Shown here one piece after another: positions 24,431-32,639 of a stretch of DNA of 64,000 bases; position 1 is the stretch's first letter, and every line of letters starts with the position of its first letter. Both the position numbers and the translations under genes were made by a program. The DNA lies in contig CM035226.1 in the NCBI GenBank assembly GCA_020226215.1, positions 94,822,895-94,886,894 of the forward strand. The letters run 5' to 3'. Origin of the DNA: Sindora glabra. Its lineage: Eukaryota > Streptophyta > Magnoliopsida > Fabales > Fabaceae. The notes under the pieces are model-generated. The model saw nothing but the letters and a program-made list of their open reading frames with translations. It was not told where the DNA came from and did not search any database.

Positions 24431-25690
24431 GGTGCATAGGCTATCAAAGACAGAGGAGAACCTTAGGACAGAGAAAAAATTGTAGGGTGAACTTACAAAT
24501 CCGAATACCACTCCCAATCTTTCCAAGCTGATGATGAGTACCATATTCTGTTTGAAAGTCCACCACTAATCAGCCAACTTAAATTGTAAAAAATAAACAC
24601 ACGGGCAAGATTTTGGATGCTATTTAATACATGAAGGAAAATAATGAATAGAAAGAAAAACCTTCGGCAGCAGCAAAAATGGCAAAAGCATATACTACAA
24701 AAGGCTAAACCATCAGCTGTTACATAAATCACAGAGAAAAGGTTTTCATTTTACGAAAAGCAGAAACACGAAAAATACCACATTTGCAAAGGAAGAAATG
24801 TTTTCAGTTGTCTACTTAGAAGAGTAGTTAAAGCTCTATGAATAGATGCTATAATCAGTAAGGAATACGATTATGTTTCATCCAAAACAAAGAAATAAAC
24901 ATTAATCTTTTACTTCTTCTACATAGTACAATAGGGTTGCACATAGACTTGCCATCATAGAATTTAATATAAGCAAATGAAGAATGCTATATCCCACAGT
25001 TATTCTAATCTATATTTTTATAATTATTAGAATTAAAACTAGGACCTTGAGGATTTATATTAAAAGATCAAATATAGGCTTTCCTGCTGGGCTTCAATCA
25101 TATGAAATCAAACCTCCGAAGTCCTAAATGTCAATACCAATAGGACAGCTAAGATCAAGCTTGACGTTACTCAGACGTTGTGTTTCAAGAATTCTATGTA
25201 CACCATATAAAACTAGTAATTGCAGCATCTCATTCGGCATCCTTATCAAGTAAGTCAGCTTCCTCGGATTTCTTACAGTAACTTGAATCATTTCAAGTCA
25301 ATTTGATCGTTGATTTTCCTATATATCCTTGCTCATATCAACAAGGAAAAAAATAAAATACAGAGAAAACTTCATAACTCAGTATTCTTCTAGTCAAGAT
25401 AAAGAATGGGAAAAAGCAAGCAGAACCGGCCATGAATGATATGAAAAAGAACCTATGGATCCAAGAGCTATGCCAAGGATGAGCAAGGCAACAGTATAAG
25501 GGACTCTAGTCCCACGCAAAACATGCCTGCAGGCAATTCCCAAAGCCAAACTCAAGCCAACGAATATTACTGCATCTGATGGCTTCCCCTCCTTTGCCGA
25601 AGAAACAGGAGAACGAGAAGCAACGGAAACAGAAACCGCATCTTCCTCTATCATTCTGTAGGGAAAATTTGCTTCCATAATTGCTGCCAT
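2145..25690 (-). CDS. SOS1: Plasma-membrane Na+/H+ antiporter, SOS1/NHX7 type, exons 1-11 (3' part beyond window)
   Basis: Role, from the family: SOS1 exports Na+ in exchange for H+ across the plant plasma membrane. It is activated by the CIPK24/CBL4 (SOS2/SOS3) kinase through a long cytosolic C-terminus, which is not in this window. Seen here: eleven exons, join(25453..25690, 24497..24547, 24160..24251, 23158..23235, 22930..23087, 22657..22758, 22464..22581, 3448..3500, 3306..3371, 2398..2442, 2145..2200) on the minus strand. They total 1,057 nt (352 codons plus one base) and are open throughout, with GT/AG borders at every intron. The product follows the CPA1 antiporter domain: LRGTRVPYTVALL (exon 1), LLAVFLPALLFESSFSMEVH (exon 3), GGLLSATDPVAVVALLKELG and GESLMND (exon 5), GVLAVMTLGM (exon 8), EMVAYIANTLIFILS (exon 10) and GVVIAEG (exon 11). 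The likely cation-site aspartates D176 (TDP) and D205 (ND) are intact. Full-length family members have about 1,150 residues, so roughly 70% lies off the left edge. Intron 7 is 18,963 bp and full of retrotransposons; the others found are 70-924 bp. The exon calls were made by eye and are strongly supported by phase agreement. Confidence 0.95.
2398..2442 (-). CDS. SOS1: SOS1 exon 10
   Basis: 45 nt, acceptor tgccag/GGAAAT, donor TTTGAG/gtaaga. It encodes EMVAYIANTLIFIL with a split Ser, a highly conserved membrane segment. A mini-exon of this size is easy for gene finders to miss. Confidence 0.92.
3306..3371 (-). CDS. SOS1: SOS1 exon 9
   Basis: 66 nt, acceptor tggacag/GTTCTA, donor CTTTTG/gtaagc. 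It encodes FYSAVAKTAFKGESQQSLHN followed by F and a split Trp. Intron 8 is only 76 bp. Confidence 0.92.
3448..3500 (-). CDS. SOS1: SOS1 exon 8 (beyond the 19-kb intron)
   Basis: 53 nt, acceptor ctgatag/GCTCAA, donor GGAAT/gtaagt. It encodes AQESAEVSGVLAVMTLG with the first two bases of the next Met. This matches the family block TAQE..VSGVL.VMTLGM, which should follow exon 7 directly. Phase 0 at the start matches the end of exon 7, showing that the two exon clusters belong to one gene. Confidence 0.92.
3955..3963. repeat. C homopolymer
   Basis: A run of nine C residues within the left arm of the MITE-like element. It is unusual in such AT-rich DNA and is a likely length-variable site. Confidence 0.6.
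4024..4350 (+). repeat. 5' LTR of copia-A
   Basis: 327 bp, TG...CA ends. The first 110 bp contain three related units around ATCTTTGATTGATYCTRC. A TATA-like region lies near 4,283 (TTTATCTATAAAATG), and the polyadenylation/R region should follow it. Confidence 0.9.
4354..4365 (+). other. Primer binding site of copia-A
   Basis: TGGTATCAGAGC, three bases after the LTR. It is complementary to the 3' end of initiator tRNA-Met, as is usual for copia elements. Confidence 0.88.
4562..5640 (+). pseudogene. Degenerate gag of copia-A
   Basis: The frame starts MSDPEMTKISSTYQTTNPGS and shifts near 4,675 into LQWAQVIRTTLKGRRKLNHI. It continues through DYYETLNGLWIELDQYQNL (about 4,990-5,050) with at least one stop. 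The zinc knuckle CTYCKKTGHIKENC (CX2CX4HX4C) is intact at about 5,335-5,376. It would form the capsid/nucleocapsid of the virus-like particle. Frameshifts make the product non-functional. Confidence 0.85.
5653..8876 (+). pseudogene. Degenerate pol of copia-A (protease, integrase, RT, RNase H)
   Basis: The order is protease with WILDSGAIDHMT (about 5,656), the GAG-pre-integrase motif KRLGHPPFALLKS (about 6,097), integrase with RFDNGREYVNQN and ETPQQNGVAERKNRHLLEII (6,446-6,590), then reverse transcriptase. RT carries LDVKNAFLHRDLEEEVYTEM (about 7,720) and the catalytic YMDD at about 7,979. RNase H has DADYAGSVTDRRSTSSYCMF (about 8,472) and ends near HQLANVLTKGLPT. In-frame stops occur at several points, for example 6,027, 6,688, 7,433, 7,948 and 8,608. 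The order integrase before RT defines copia rather than gypsy. Confidence 0.9.
8931..8939 (+). other. Polypurine tract of copia-A
   Basis: GAGGGAGGG immediately before the 3' LTR. This is the plus-strand primer of reverse transcription. Confidence 0.8.
8940..9266 (+). repeat. 3' LTR of copia-A
   Basis: 327 bp, the same length as the 5' LTR, with about 20 substitutions relative to it and no clear indel. The differences are mostly transitions, as expected after long residence in methylated DNA. Confidence 0.9.
9758..10364. other. Intron 7 sequence, nothing recognised
   Basis: AT-rich, without open frames of note on either strand. It may be original SOS1 intron sequence or an older eroded repeat. 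Confidence 0.4.
10365..10470 (+). mobile_element. 3' tail fragment of an RTE-type LINE
   Basis: The stretch around 10,409-10,460 (CCATGTAATCTATGTAACC, then GACCTCATTTAGTGGGATAA and TTTTGTTGTTGT) is the characteristic end of plant RTE non-LTR retrotransposons, which finish in a TTG-rich repeat. The same tail is seen at 15,260-15,340 in the longer RTE copy. Only the end is present, a typical 5'-truncated LINE. Confidence 0.6.
10596..10907 (+). repeat. Orphan copia LTR with primer binding site
   Basis: The LTR-like unit begins TGTTAGAATATAATAG (10,596), has a TATA box (CTATATAAATAAAATA, about 10,754) and ends TTTCTCA (10,892). It is followed by TGATATCAAAGC (10,896-10,907), a diverged form of the tRNA-Met primer site. 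The leader sequence after it (to about 11,330) has no gag, and no partner LTR was found. It is the 5' stump of another copia family. Confidence 0.6.
11334..11520 (+). repeat. 5' LTR of copia-C plus copy
   Basis: It starts TGTTAAATCGTAATAAATAT and ends AACAATCTCA, with TATA-like TGCTATATAAACAACC near 11,465. Its closest relative in the window is the LTR at 19,352-19,552 in the opposite orientation. Confidence 0.75.
11524..11535 (+). other. Primer binding site of copia-C plus copy
   Basis: TGGTATCAAAGC, one mismatch from the initiator tRNA-Met complement, three bases after the LTR. The following CCTCACATTAAGGGACTCTG is also found, in reverse, beside the minus copy. Confidence 0.75.
12202..13935 (+). 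pseudogene. Decayed gag, protease and integrase start of copia-C plus copy
   Basis: Gag remnants include SLLRIFQPYDTCYTYWEETK (about 12,490-12,550). A broken zinc-knuckle/linker tract follows (about 12,890-13,130), then a protease-type tract (about 13,200-13,300). The GAG-pre-integrase block CRLGHSSLSKLQKMVPS lies at about 13,555-13,610, and the integrase core FVIFIDDYSWHT at about 13,776. The frame ends at RSENAHEE near 13,930, where the RTE LINE is inserted. Many stops; not functional. Confidence 0.7.
13936..15345 (+). mobile_element. 5'-truncated RTE-type LINE nested in copia-C integrase
   Basis: The + strand encodes non-LTR reverse transcriptase pieces: NCADYRGIELISHNMKL (about 14,050), ENQFGFMSRKSIIEAIYLLR (about 14,150), KKRDLYIIFIDLEKIYNRVP (about 14,237, the first catalytic Asp region) and a Leu-His-Gln-Gly-Ser block near 14,430. 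A CMLFANHIVL block near 14,514 stands where the family has an FADD motif, so the catalytic pair is lost (FANH). It ends with ATCCATGTAACCAACCTCAT and a TTG-rich tail at about 15,300-15,340, as in plant RTE LINEs. No endonuclease domain is present. It must be younger than the copia element it interrupts. Confidence 0.8.
15346..16780 (+). pseudogene. Integrase end and RT of copia-C plus copy
   Basis: Resumes after the LINE with HPQQNGVIEKKNHHLVEIAQ (about 15,390), then FRSTCFIHNLTPKKDKL. The proline-rich linker follows (about 15,820-16,030), then reverse transcriptase with a LNIKNTFLHEDLYEKD block (about 16,450) and KKSVYDLKQCPRVWFGKF (about 16,555). The catalytic motif region near 16,700 reads YVDN in the best frame instead of YVDD. 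Coding similarity stops at QLKQYISRFQTF near 16,780. Confidence 0.7.
16781..19150 (-). pseudogene. Pol of copia-C minus copy
   Basis: From the right: a GAG-pre-integrase block with IHCHLSHPSFLKLQKMVPS (about 18,960-19,015). Integrase includes QNGVAERKNRHLVETARTLL (about 18,500-18,560), then FHFWGDAILTACDLINRMSS and FGSTCFVHDLTPGKDKLSAR (18,280-18,480). RT contains SGTWDLVPLLSDKSTVGFRW (about 17,680) and GLDYSDTFSPVAKIASVRLF (about 17,530-17,590). Its low-coordinate end resembles the RT/RNase H link (TRPDISF, DAVV.LLRYVKG) near 16,790-16,920. Interrupted by stops. Confidence 0.75.
19337..19348 (-). other. Primer binding site of copia-C minus copy
   Basis: On the minus strand, TGGTATCAGAGC, an exact initiator-tRNA-Met complement, three bases inside the LTR. 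Flanked by CCTCACATTGAGGGACTC, shared with the plus copy. Confidence 0.85.
19352..19552 (-). repeat. 5' LTR of copia-C minus copy
   Basis: 201 bp. On the minus strand it begins TGTTAAATAGTAATAAATG and ends CAACAATTTCA, with TATA-like ACTATATAAAGAATCAAG. It is clearly homologous to the LTR at 11,334-11,520. Confidence 0.78.
19553..20720. other. Unrecognised tract between two minus-strand copia remnants
   Basis: The + strand is strikingly T/G-rich from about 19,620 to 20,290. A minus-strand frame of 75 codons (19,628-19,855) has no recognised motif. From about 20,292 (GGCTCCATTTGTTTGAAGGA) the composition changes to AT-rich, resembling the edge of a MITE, but no matching opposite end was found. 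Confidence 0.4.
20721..22394 (-). mobile_element. Copia element D remnant (LTR, gag end, protease region)
   Basis: On the minus strand a 217-bp LTR (22,178-22,394) is followed by leader, a degenerate gag/zinc-knuckle tail (around 21,480-21,640) and a protease-like tract. The GAG-pre-integrase tract follows, with LSLSMLQKMVPSL near 20,880-20,930. It parallels copia-C at 18,910-19,150 but the LTR differs, so this is a related family. It is broken near 20,808, before the integrase core. Confidence 0.6.
22178..22394 (-). repeat. LTR of copia-D
   Basis: On the minus strand it begins TGTTAGACTTATGTACG and ends CTCTAAATTCA, with a clear TATA box TTGTATATAAATAGAATTC. AGTTGGAATGGC follows, a poor but positionally correct primer-site match. 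It ends 70 bp from the SOS1 exon 7 donor. Confidence 0.5.
22464..22581 (-). CDS. SOS1: SOS1 exon 7
   Basis: 118 nt, acceptor ggtccag/TGTAGG, donor TTTATT/gtaagt. It encodes VGIGLAFGIASVLWLGFIF and then NDTVIEISLTLTVAYIAYFI. The copia-type LTR at 22,178-22,394 begins only about 70 bp downstream of its donor, which marks the right edge of the transposon cluster in intron 7. Confidence 0.93.
22657..22758 (-). CDS. SOS1: SOS1 exon 6
   Basis: 102 nt, acceptor tatccag/GACAGC, donor GGAGC/gtatgt. It encodes TAIVVYTLFYRMVLGESF, then the AIIKFLTQVSLG segment. The last codon (Ala) is completed by exon 7. Confidence 0.92.
22930..23087 (-). CDS. SOS1: SOS1 exon 5 (cation-site exon)
   Basis: 158 nt, acceptor aatgcag/CTTACT, donor GACGG/gtattc. 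It encodes LTFPYNWSWKTSLLLGG, then LSATDPVAVVALLKELGASK, then GESLMND. These are the TDP and ND motifs of CPA1 antiporters, whose aspartates (D176 and D205 in this model) are the likely ion-binding residues. Intron 4, just upstream, is only 70 bp. Confidence 0.95.
23158..23235 (-). CDS. SOS1: SOS1 exon 4
   Basis: 78 nt, acceptor tctgcag/AGGTGT, donor TTGAAG/gtatct, phase 0 at both ends. It encodes RCIVQMIFLAGPGVLISTF and then CLGSVLK, a hydrophobic membrane segment. Confidence 0.92.
24160..24251 (-). CDS. SOS1: SOS1 exon 3
   Basis: 92 nt, acceptor ctgcag/GGTCAG, donor ATTAAG/gtttat. It encodes WSDIDPDLLLAVFLPALL and then FESSFSMEVHQIK, one of the most conserved blocks of plant SOS1. The donor gtttat is weaker than the consensus, but the frame and the next exon fit exactly. 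Confidence 0.93.
24497..24547 (-). CDS. SOS1: SOS1 exon 2
   Basis: 51 nt, acceptor aaacag/AATATGG, donor GGATTT/gtaagt. It encodes EYGTHHQLGKIGSGIRI, the conserved extracellular loop after the second membrane segment. The first Glu codon and the last Trp codon are split across the flanking introns, and both phases fit. Confidence 0.92.
25453..25690 (-). CDS. SOS1: SOS1 exon 1
   Basis: 238 nt, residues 1-79 plus one base. The start codon at 25,690 opens a short acidic N-terminus (MAAIMEANFPYRMIEE) followed by a Ser-rich linker. The first membrane segments come next (DAVIFVGLSLALGIACRH, then TRVPYTVALLILGIALGSI). The donor site is ATAG/gttctt. The second Met (codon 5) is a possible alternative start; the first was chosen because homologues have a similar leader length. 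Confidence 0.93.
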
Positions 25691-25919
25691 CTGAGAATTC
25701 GGACGCTAAAATTGAAGAGTGAAATGGGAAAACTGGCAAAGAAAGCAGTAAGCAATTTCAGCTTAGTGCTTCAACCATGCATGATTCTGTCCCATGTGCC
25801 GGACAAGATACATATGCGAACATGCTATTCCCCTGGTTTGAGGTGACAACGCGACAATACAAGCTTTGCGAGCACATTCAAGTGCGAAGATGAAGCCTGG
25901 AGCGAGTTCCGTTGACTTC
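25691..25919 (-). promoter_or_regulatory. SOS1 5' leader / proximal promoter region
   Basis: The 230 bp upstream of the start codon are less AT-rich than the surroundings, as is common near plant transcription starts. They end at an AT-rich MITE-like block. I see no convincing TATA box at the usual distance, so the exact transcription start is not assigned. Confidence 0.4.
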
Positions 25920-26212
25920 TTTTGTTTTTTAAAACTATTTTCAAAATTTGTTTTTAAAAATTATTTTTTTACTTTTAAAATTGTTTTTGGATGGAAGAAA
26001 AACTAAAATTAAAGAATGTTTAATATAATAAATAAAAAATATTTTATTTAATTATAAAATTAAAAATAAATTTAAAGAATAATTAAAAAAATTATTTTTT
26101 TATTTTTAAATTATATATTTAAAAAATAAATTTTTAAAATAGATTATCAAAAAAAATTATTTTTAAAAATAAAAATAAAAATTTATTTTCAAAAACAAAA
26201 AACAAACTGAGC
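25918..26212. mobile_element. MITE-like AT-rich foldback upstream of SOS1
   Basis: The left end TTTTGTTTTTTAAAACTATT, then TTCAAAA (25,920 on), pairs imperfectly with the right end TTTTCAAAAACAAAAAACAA, then ACTGAGCC (26,187-26,212). The interior of about 250 bp is almost pure A/T and contains many short inverted repeats. This TTTTTGTTTTTGAAAA-type end is common among plant MITEs. Target duplications are unclear. Confidence 0.45.
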
Positions 26213-26541
26213 CAAAATAACCCAGTTTTCAAGTGTGATTTGGTGACCAACATTCGGAAAATAGCTTCAACGTTAATTCGATACGAAAGAAAGAAAGTGG
26301 CAATAGTCCCCAATAAATTATTGAAGGATCCAGCTAATCAAAAAATGATGTCAAATGGAAATTAGTTTTTTAACGATAGTACATTTATTTTATGGGTAAA
26401 TCCTTCTTGACTTAAAATATCATCCACGGTTAAAATATTTTAAAAATAATAATTATTAATATTAATTATTAATAATTTTATTTATTCATTGATTGATTTT
26501 ATATAATTTATTGAACATAATCCAACTTAAATTTTATTTAT

Positions 26542-26570
26542 TTCTTCGTTGCATCTATTTCTTCGTTGCA

Positions 26571-26572
<2 letters not shown>
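26542..26572. repeat. Short tandem duplication beside the TA repeat
   Basis: TTTCTTCGTTGCATCTA occurs twice in direct succession just before the (TA)n tract. Confidence 0.6.

Positions 26573-26643
<71 letters not shown>
26573..26643. repeat. (TA)n microsatellite
   Basis: About 35 perfect TA units. It can extrude as a cruciform and is likely to vary in length. The frame of tyrosine-isoleucine codons across it is an artefact. Confidence 0.97.
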
Positions 26644-26646
<3 letters not shown>

Positions 26647-26950
26647 GAAGTACCAAGATGGATAACAGCTCCTAAAATTAAAATATTAACGAATTTTTCT
26701 TTTTTCAGTATATTTAAAATCCATATTCATTGATAATAAGTAAAGTCCATTATATTTAGCATTTTTTCCACGAAATTATTACTTTATTGATCTACTTATA
26801 TATATTAAATCTTTTGTAATGCATACAATTAAGTAAACCAAAATAAAAAAGAATAATATTACTCTTATAAAATTACTATTTTATATTTAATTAAAGATCC
26901 AACATGAAAATATAAAGCAAGAGAAAAATGTAGGGTAATTTATGCATAAT

Positions 26951-29140
26951 TGTTACATCTATTAAAATCTTAAAACGTTATTTTTGGTTAAGCGAAGAGG
27001 TTTGAAGATGTTAGGGATAAATTGTGGAGATAAATGGAAGCACATGAATGAATGTAGAAAGAACTTTGAATCAAAGGACAAAAATGCCCTTATACATTTA
27101 AAACTTTAGTCTTGCACTCCCATCTCACTTTCACAAATTTTCACTCTCTAACTTACCTCCTCTTTTACTTTTCTTCTCCCCTTCATTTCTTCCTTCGATT
27201 GAGCAAAAGGATGAGGTGTTGTTAAATTCTTCATGAAATTGAGATAATAGCTTCTTAATCATCTTCAATCTTAAATTTTCTCTTCATTTCTTTTTTTGAA
27301 TGTTGGTTGAAGCTCAACTTTAAATGTGATTAGGGAAAACCTAAACCCTAATAAAAGATCCTTGAAATTTTGAGTTCTTAAGGCTGATGAACAACAAGTT
27401 CAATCTCCCTAACCCTCTTTCAAGTTAATAACTGGATATCTTAACTCAATCTTCACAAAACCTAATGATTTAGTTTGTTTATAATGCTAAAATGAATTTG
27501 GATTTCTTTGAAAAATAACAAATTAAAGGATAAATAAAGTTAATATAAATGATTAAAAAAAGGGTAATAAGGGTTCTTTATATGGTATCAAAGATTTTGT
27601 ATGATTTAATTAAGGTAACAAATGGATTTAAGGGTGTTTAGGGAAAAGGTAACAATAACTTTGTAAAGGAAGATTAAATACAAACATAATAGAATAGTCA
27701 ACCACTAGCTAAAACAATCAACCATTACCTTAGCATTAGGAAGAAATTCCTTCTAAAGCAAATGGTCGACCATTCAAGCACATATGGTCAATCATTACTC
27801 CTTTACTACACCAGCATAGTTTTTTAAGTTAGTCCTTTTCCCTTATAGGACTAATGTAATAAAAACATATTGTGTATTACAAAATGAATAGGGAATTTAA
27901 ATAGTCAATCCCCTTCCATAACTACACAAAAATAACCAAAGTTATAAATAATAGTGATGAATGAATGATTCAAAATGATGGTTTAATTTATATGATGTGC
28001 ATAATAGATGGATATGTGTGACTAAGAATGTCAAAAGGTCAGAACATACGAGCTAGTCCTTATCTATTACAGGTTTGGTAAGTTTAGACCCCCTAAAATT
28101 AAGTCCATTTTTTTATGTAAGTAATACAATTTAATCCATCATAGGCCGAATCTATCACAGACTAACTCGTATCTGCTTAATTTGTGGACTCATAATCATA
28201 ACTTATAGGTTAGTCTATGACCATCACAAACCTTCAAAATTAATTTCATTTTTGAATGCAGGTTTTACATGGTAGTCCATCATGGACCTAGTTTATTAAG
28301 TATTAGTCAATATCCATGGTGGATCACTTATTTAATACTTATATATGGGACCGTGTAATGAAAACATAGCATTGTTAATATATATTCCAAGATATATACC
28401 TTATGTGTTTATTAACATACATAGTGAATGCTATAGATTAAATGAATAGTTTTATGTGCCCATATAGTGAATCATAAAGGTTGTTGTGTGGTGATATTTG
28501 AATTGTGATTTATAACAAGACATGTGATGCATGTTTGTGGTCTTTAGAACTTATAAGGCATACATTAAATGATGTGATAATATCGTGTTATGTGAAAATT
28601 AGAGCCAATAATAGCTTATGGACAATATAAAGTTGACCTAAGAGTTATGAGAAGGTTTACTTGATATGATGGATTCATGCATGTTTTGCTCACATATGCT
28701 TTAATGTGATTATTAGTTCAATAAGTCTCATGATGTGAAATATAAGACTTGGTTCACTTATGCCTCAAGAGTGGTATCCTTAGGTGGTAAGTTAGTATTA
28801 TTACCAGATTTGTCTTTTATAAATATCCACTCACTAAGTTTGAACTTATCCTTTAATATGTTATAAGTTTTTTGTAGAATCAATCACCACTACCTTATTT
28901 GGTTAGGCTCAGGCATCATCACACAATGTAATTTACAATGGTCGAAGCCTTGGTTGTATATCCCTAATGGGAAGTAACCAGTTGTTGATGTATTTTGACC
29001 TAAGTAAAAATTTAATTAGGGTGAATTAGTACCTAGTTTATCTTTTTGTACTATGTGTGTATATATTCATATATATGCATATATATACACATACAAGTTT
29101 TCCCTCGATAATCCACAATAAGGCAACATAATCTCTATGA
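26951..29140 (+). repeat. Left LTR arm of the LARD-like element
   Basis: About 2.2 kb. It matches the right arm in a collinear but diverged way, with an extra tract around 28,020-28,320 (repeated CATCATAGGCC- and ATCACAGACT-type phrases) that the right arm lacks. It contains a perfect palindrome AATGGTCGACCATT at 27,761-27,774. The right boundary is approximate. Confidence 0.6.
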
Positions 29141-32100
29141 AATTAATATGGCGGATTCTACCATGCATGGGTGCAATAGTTCAGCTGTCATGAGAAGGGG
29201 TGTAGGATGCTTATCTGAAAGATATAAGCTACTGATTTGTAGAGGGTTTGAATTGAAAATGGGGAAATTAGAGAAGTGACTCTTAATTGAGGAATATAGT
29301 AATCTAACTCCTTTTCGGACTTTTGATTTCCCTAATCACCACCAATTCACAAATAGTAACTTTTTTAATAATTTTTTAGTGTTTAATGATTTTTTACAAT
29401 ATACTTTGTTCCAATAATAGTTATTTATATTAAATTTAAAATTATCTTACTTAATGTATTAAATGATTAATGTAAAAATAATTATTATAGATAGAAAATT
29501 ATATATAATTGAGATTTTTCATTCAAATGAGTTAAAATTACAGCACAATCTTAAAATAGAGAGAATAAATAATATTAATAACTAGACTATGGCAAGTCAT
29601 TGGCAATTGGATATTCCCAAAGCTTACCTTTGAATCACCATATAATTTTTCAAAAATAAATTATCAATTGATATATTAAGAGTAATTAAGGCCCTTCTTG
29701 ATAATTAACTAATTATATTAATAGTTAACTAATTGAATTAACTATTATTTAATAACTAATTATATTAGCTATTTGACTAACTGATAGTATTAGCCATTTA
29801 TATAAAAATATTCAGTAAAATCAACAATTTATTATGAGTTATTTATATATAAAATGATATATAAGGATTTGTGTATATTTTATAATTAATTTGAATATTT
29901 TTTATTTTAATAATATTTCATATTATAATTATGATATATTATTTATTATATTAAATATTTTAAAAATTATATGATTATAATTTATTATGCTAATTTGATT
30001 TTCATTTAAAAGATAAACAATTGTAATTTTTTAGTTAAGAAATACTTATAATATTTTGGTAAATATAATAATTATTAAACTTTATTTTGTAGCTATTTTT
30101 AATATTAAATTTAAAATCTATATATTTATCATTAAAAATATTGATAAATTACATATTTTAAATATAAAAACATATTTTTGCTAAGTAATATAATTGTTTC
30201 TTTTTTATATGTATTATTCTTTAATTCAGAAGATATTATTTGATAAAAAATTAATTTTGTCAATATATTTTCTATTATTTACTATAAAATAAAATATATA
30301 TATTCTTTTTTATTCAATTTGATATAAAAGATATGATTATATTCATATAATTTTTTATTATTATGTAAATATTTTAATATAATTTATTATAATTATTTAT
30401 TTTTTAATTTAAAAAATAAATATTCATATTTTATTATATGTATTAGATTTTTTAAGAAACAAATAAATATAGTTTAACATTTTCTCATTTATCAAGAATG
30501 GAAATGTAAAAAATTTATAATTATAAGCAATAATGTCTTTTTATATACTAAATGCAAATCAACTTTTTTAAAAAGTTATTATTTTTAACTTTTTCAAAAT
30601 GATTGTTTGAGGGCCAGCAAGCTAACTAAAATAACTACTTGTTTAACATTCAAATCAGTTAATTGATTTAGTCAAACAATTAAAAATACTCGAATCAACT
30701 AAAAACTTATCAAAAAGTTATTTGTTAAATGCCATCGAAGTATAATTTTTAATAAATCAAAATGATTAAATAAATTCAATTAATTAATATTTATTTTGTA
30801 AAAATAAGCATTAGATAATGAATTACCTATAATGGTAGTATGACATTTCAATATATTGCATTTAGAAAAGTTATTCGTTGTTTTAAAATTCAAAAAATTT
30901 TGATAAATAAATAATATATATAATTTACGAACAATATAAAAATATAAACAAGTATCACTATATATTAATATAATTATTACTATAATTGAATTAATTATTT
31001 ATATCCAAATTATTTCTAGTGTAAAACTATGATCAAAATATTCAAACAAGCTTAATTTGCAAGTGTTGTATGGCACTTAGGGCAACATTAAAAATTCACA
31101 ATTACTAATAGGTCATATTAAAATATTGCTTAATTAATATGGTAGGTATATGGCATAATATGCACATGATAGATGCCTCATGCATTGGTGCATTACTTTT
31201 TTCCAATTACACCGCAAAACACACCAATTAATACAAGTCAATATGAGAGTATATGTTGATAGAAACTAGATTAAAAGCTCTATGTTGGTTATGACTAAGA
31301 ATGGATTGTAATAAAATTATTATCAAAGTATAGTTTAGAGTTTTAGTGGTATAAAGCCTTTATGTCTATATGCTATCTAGATAAGTGTTGACTGAAACTA
31401 CACCAATGGTATATAGACACTCAGGATCACATACTTCAAATACAATTTCAATTGACCTTATTATGCTTGTTAGTATGGTGGAGGAATATGTTTGTAATAG
31501 TATGTTTATAAATGACCTAACTGGTCTCCTAATTGCTTGAATAAAGATTCCATATATCATGAGATTTTAAAAATCTTAAGTTAAATGTAAGTATATGAAA
31601 TCCTAAACGATTAAATGAAAACTCCCTATAGGTTTATAAAATGGGAGTAATTAATGTGATGAAGAAAATAGTGATTAGCATGCTCTAGAACTATAAGTAA
31701 GGTGTAGTAAACCATAATGAAAGGTTTGGTAACCTCTTTTGCTAAAGGTTGTAAGGCATGAATGCAAAAATATTATTTAGACGTGAATTCATCTTCATTA
31801 AAGGATGGCCTAAAGAACCAAAATATGGGTATATTGCTCAATGAAGTGCAGTTAGAGAATTAGGTAAGAACTAAATGGGACAAGGAAGGGTACACTTGAG
31901 TGTAAATGCATAAGTGGATGTGTATATGGAGGGTATTTAGAAGGAATAGTAGGGATTCAATTGATCGATAAATTAAAGTATCCACTAATTTCATAAGGTA
32001 AGTAAAGGAATGTATTACAACTCGATTCTTGGATATTATGACTAGCATAAAATCATCTGACTAATACTAATATACTAATCAACTATACTTATAAGCCTTT

Positions 32101-32639
32101 AAGACATTTTTGACTCATCTATTTTTTCAACTTTACTAAAGAAGTAAATAAGTGTTTATAGAAAATAATACAACTTGCACATGCATCAAGAAGTTCAAAA
32201 TATAATTTAAATATACTAAAGATATTTATACAAGAGTACAAAATTTTTGAAAAATATAACTTTATACATAAATTCTTTCAAAACGAGAAACCTTTAACTA
32301 AAGCTAATCTATTTTCATTTACTATTTTCCTTAGAGTCTAATTCTATGGATGAGGAAGAAGGACAAATTAGTATATTCACTAAGCTAAAGTTATTAGCTA
32401 TGCCTTGCACTAAAAGGATTTGTTGAATAGGATTAGCTTGGAAATAGTTAAACTCAAAATTTATTTTCCTAAGCTTTATAGTATAATCTATATAGGGACC
32501 TACTGCAAAAATTTGGAGACTATAACAAAATATTATTTGGACAGCTCTCTAAAGAGAAAGGAAGATTCTTGCAAAGGTTTTAATCATCTTTGCAGGATCC
32601 ATGTTCTAAATCTACAATAAAATACAATAGAAAGATTGT
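29141..32639. other. Interior of LARD-like element, very AT-rich, no genes seen
   Basis: Between about 29,690 and 30,740 the DNA is extremely A/T-rich with repeated TTAATTAACTAATT-like motifs. The two edges (GGCCCTTCTTGATAATTAAC and, reversed, GGCATTTAACAAATAACTTT) are weakly similar, so a MITE of about 1 kb is conceivable. From 30,900 to 32,640 only short frames with stops are seen. Confidence 0.4.

Noticed and set aside
25506..25739. Alternative frame overlapping SOS1 exon 1
   Set aside because: It is out of phase with the conserved SOS1 N-terminus, which has a clear start and donor site.
26493..26675. Open frame across the (TA)n tract
   Set aside because: Alternating Tyr-Ile codons are produced by the microsatellite itself; no gene evidence.
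29688..30737. Possible 1-kb MITE with weakly similar ends
   Set aside because: The end similarity is too weak in such AT-rich DNA to separate from chance; no target duplication seen.
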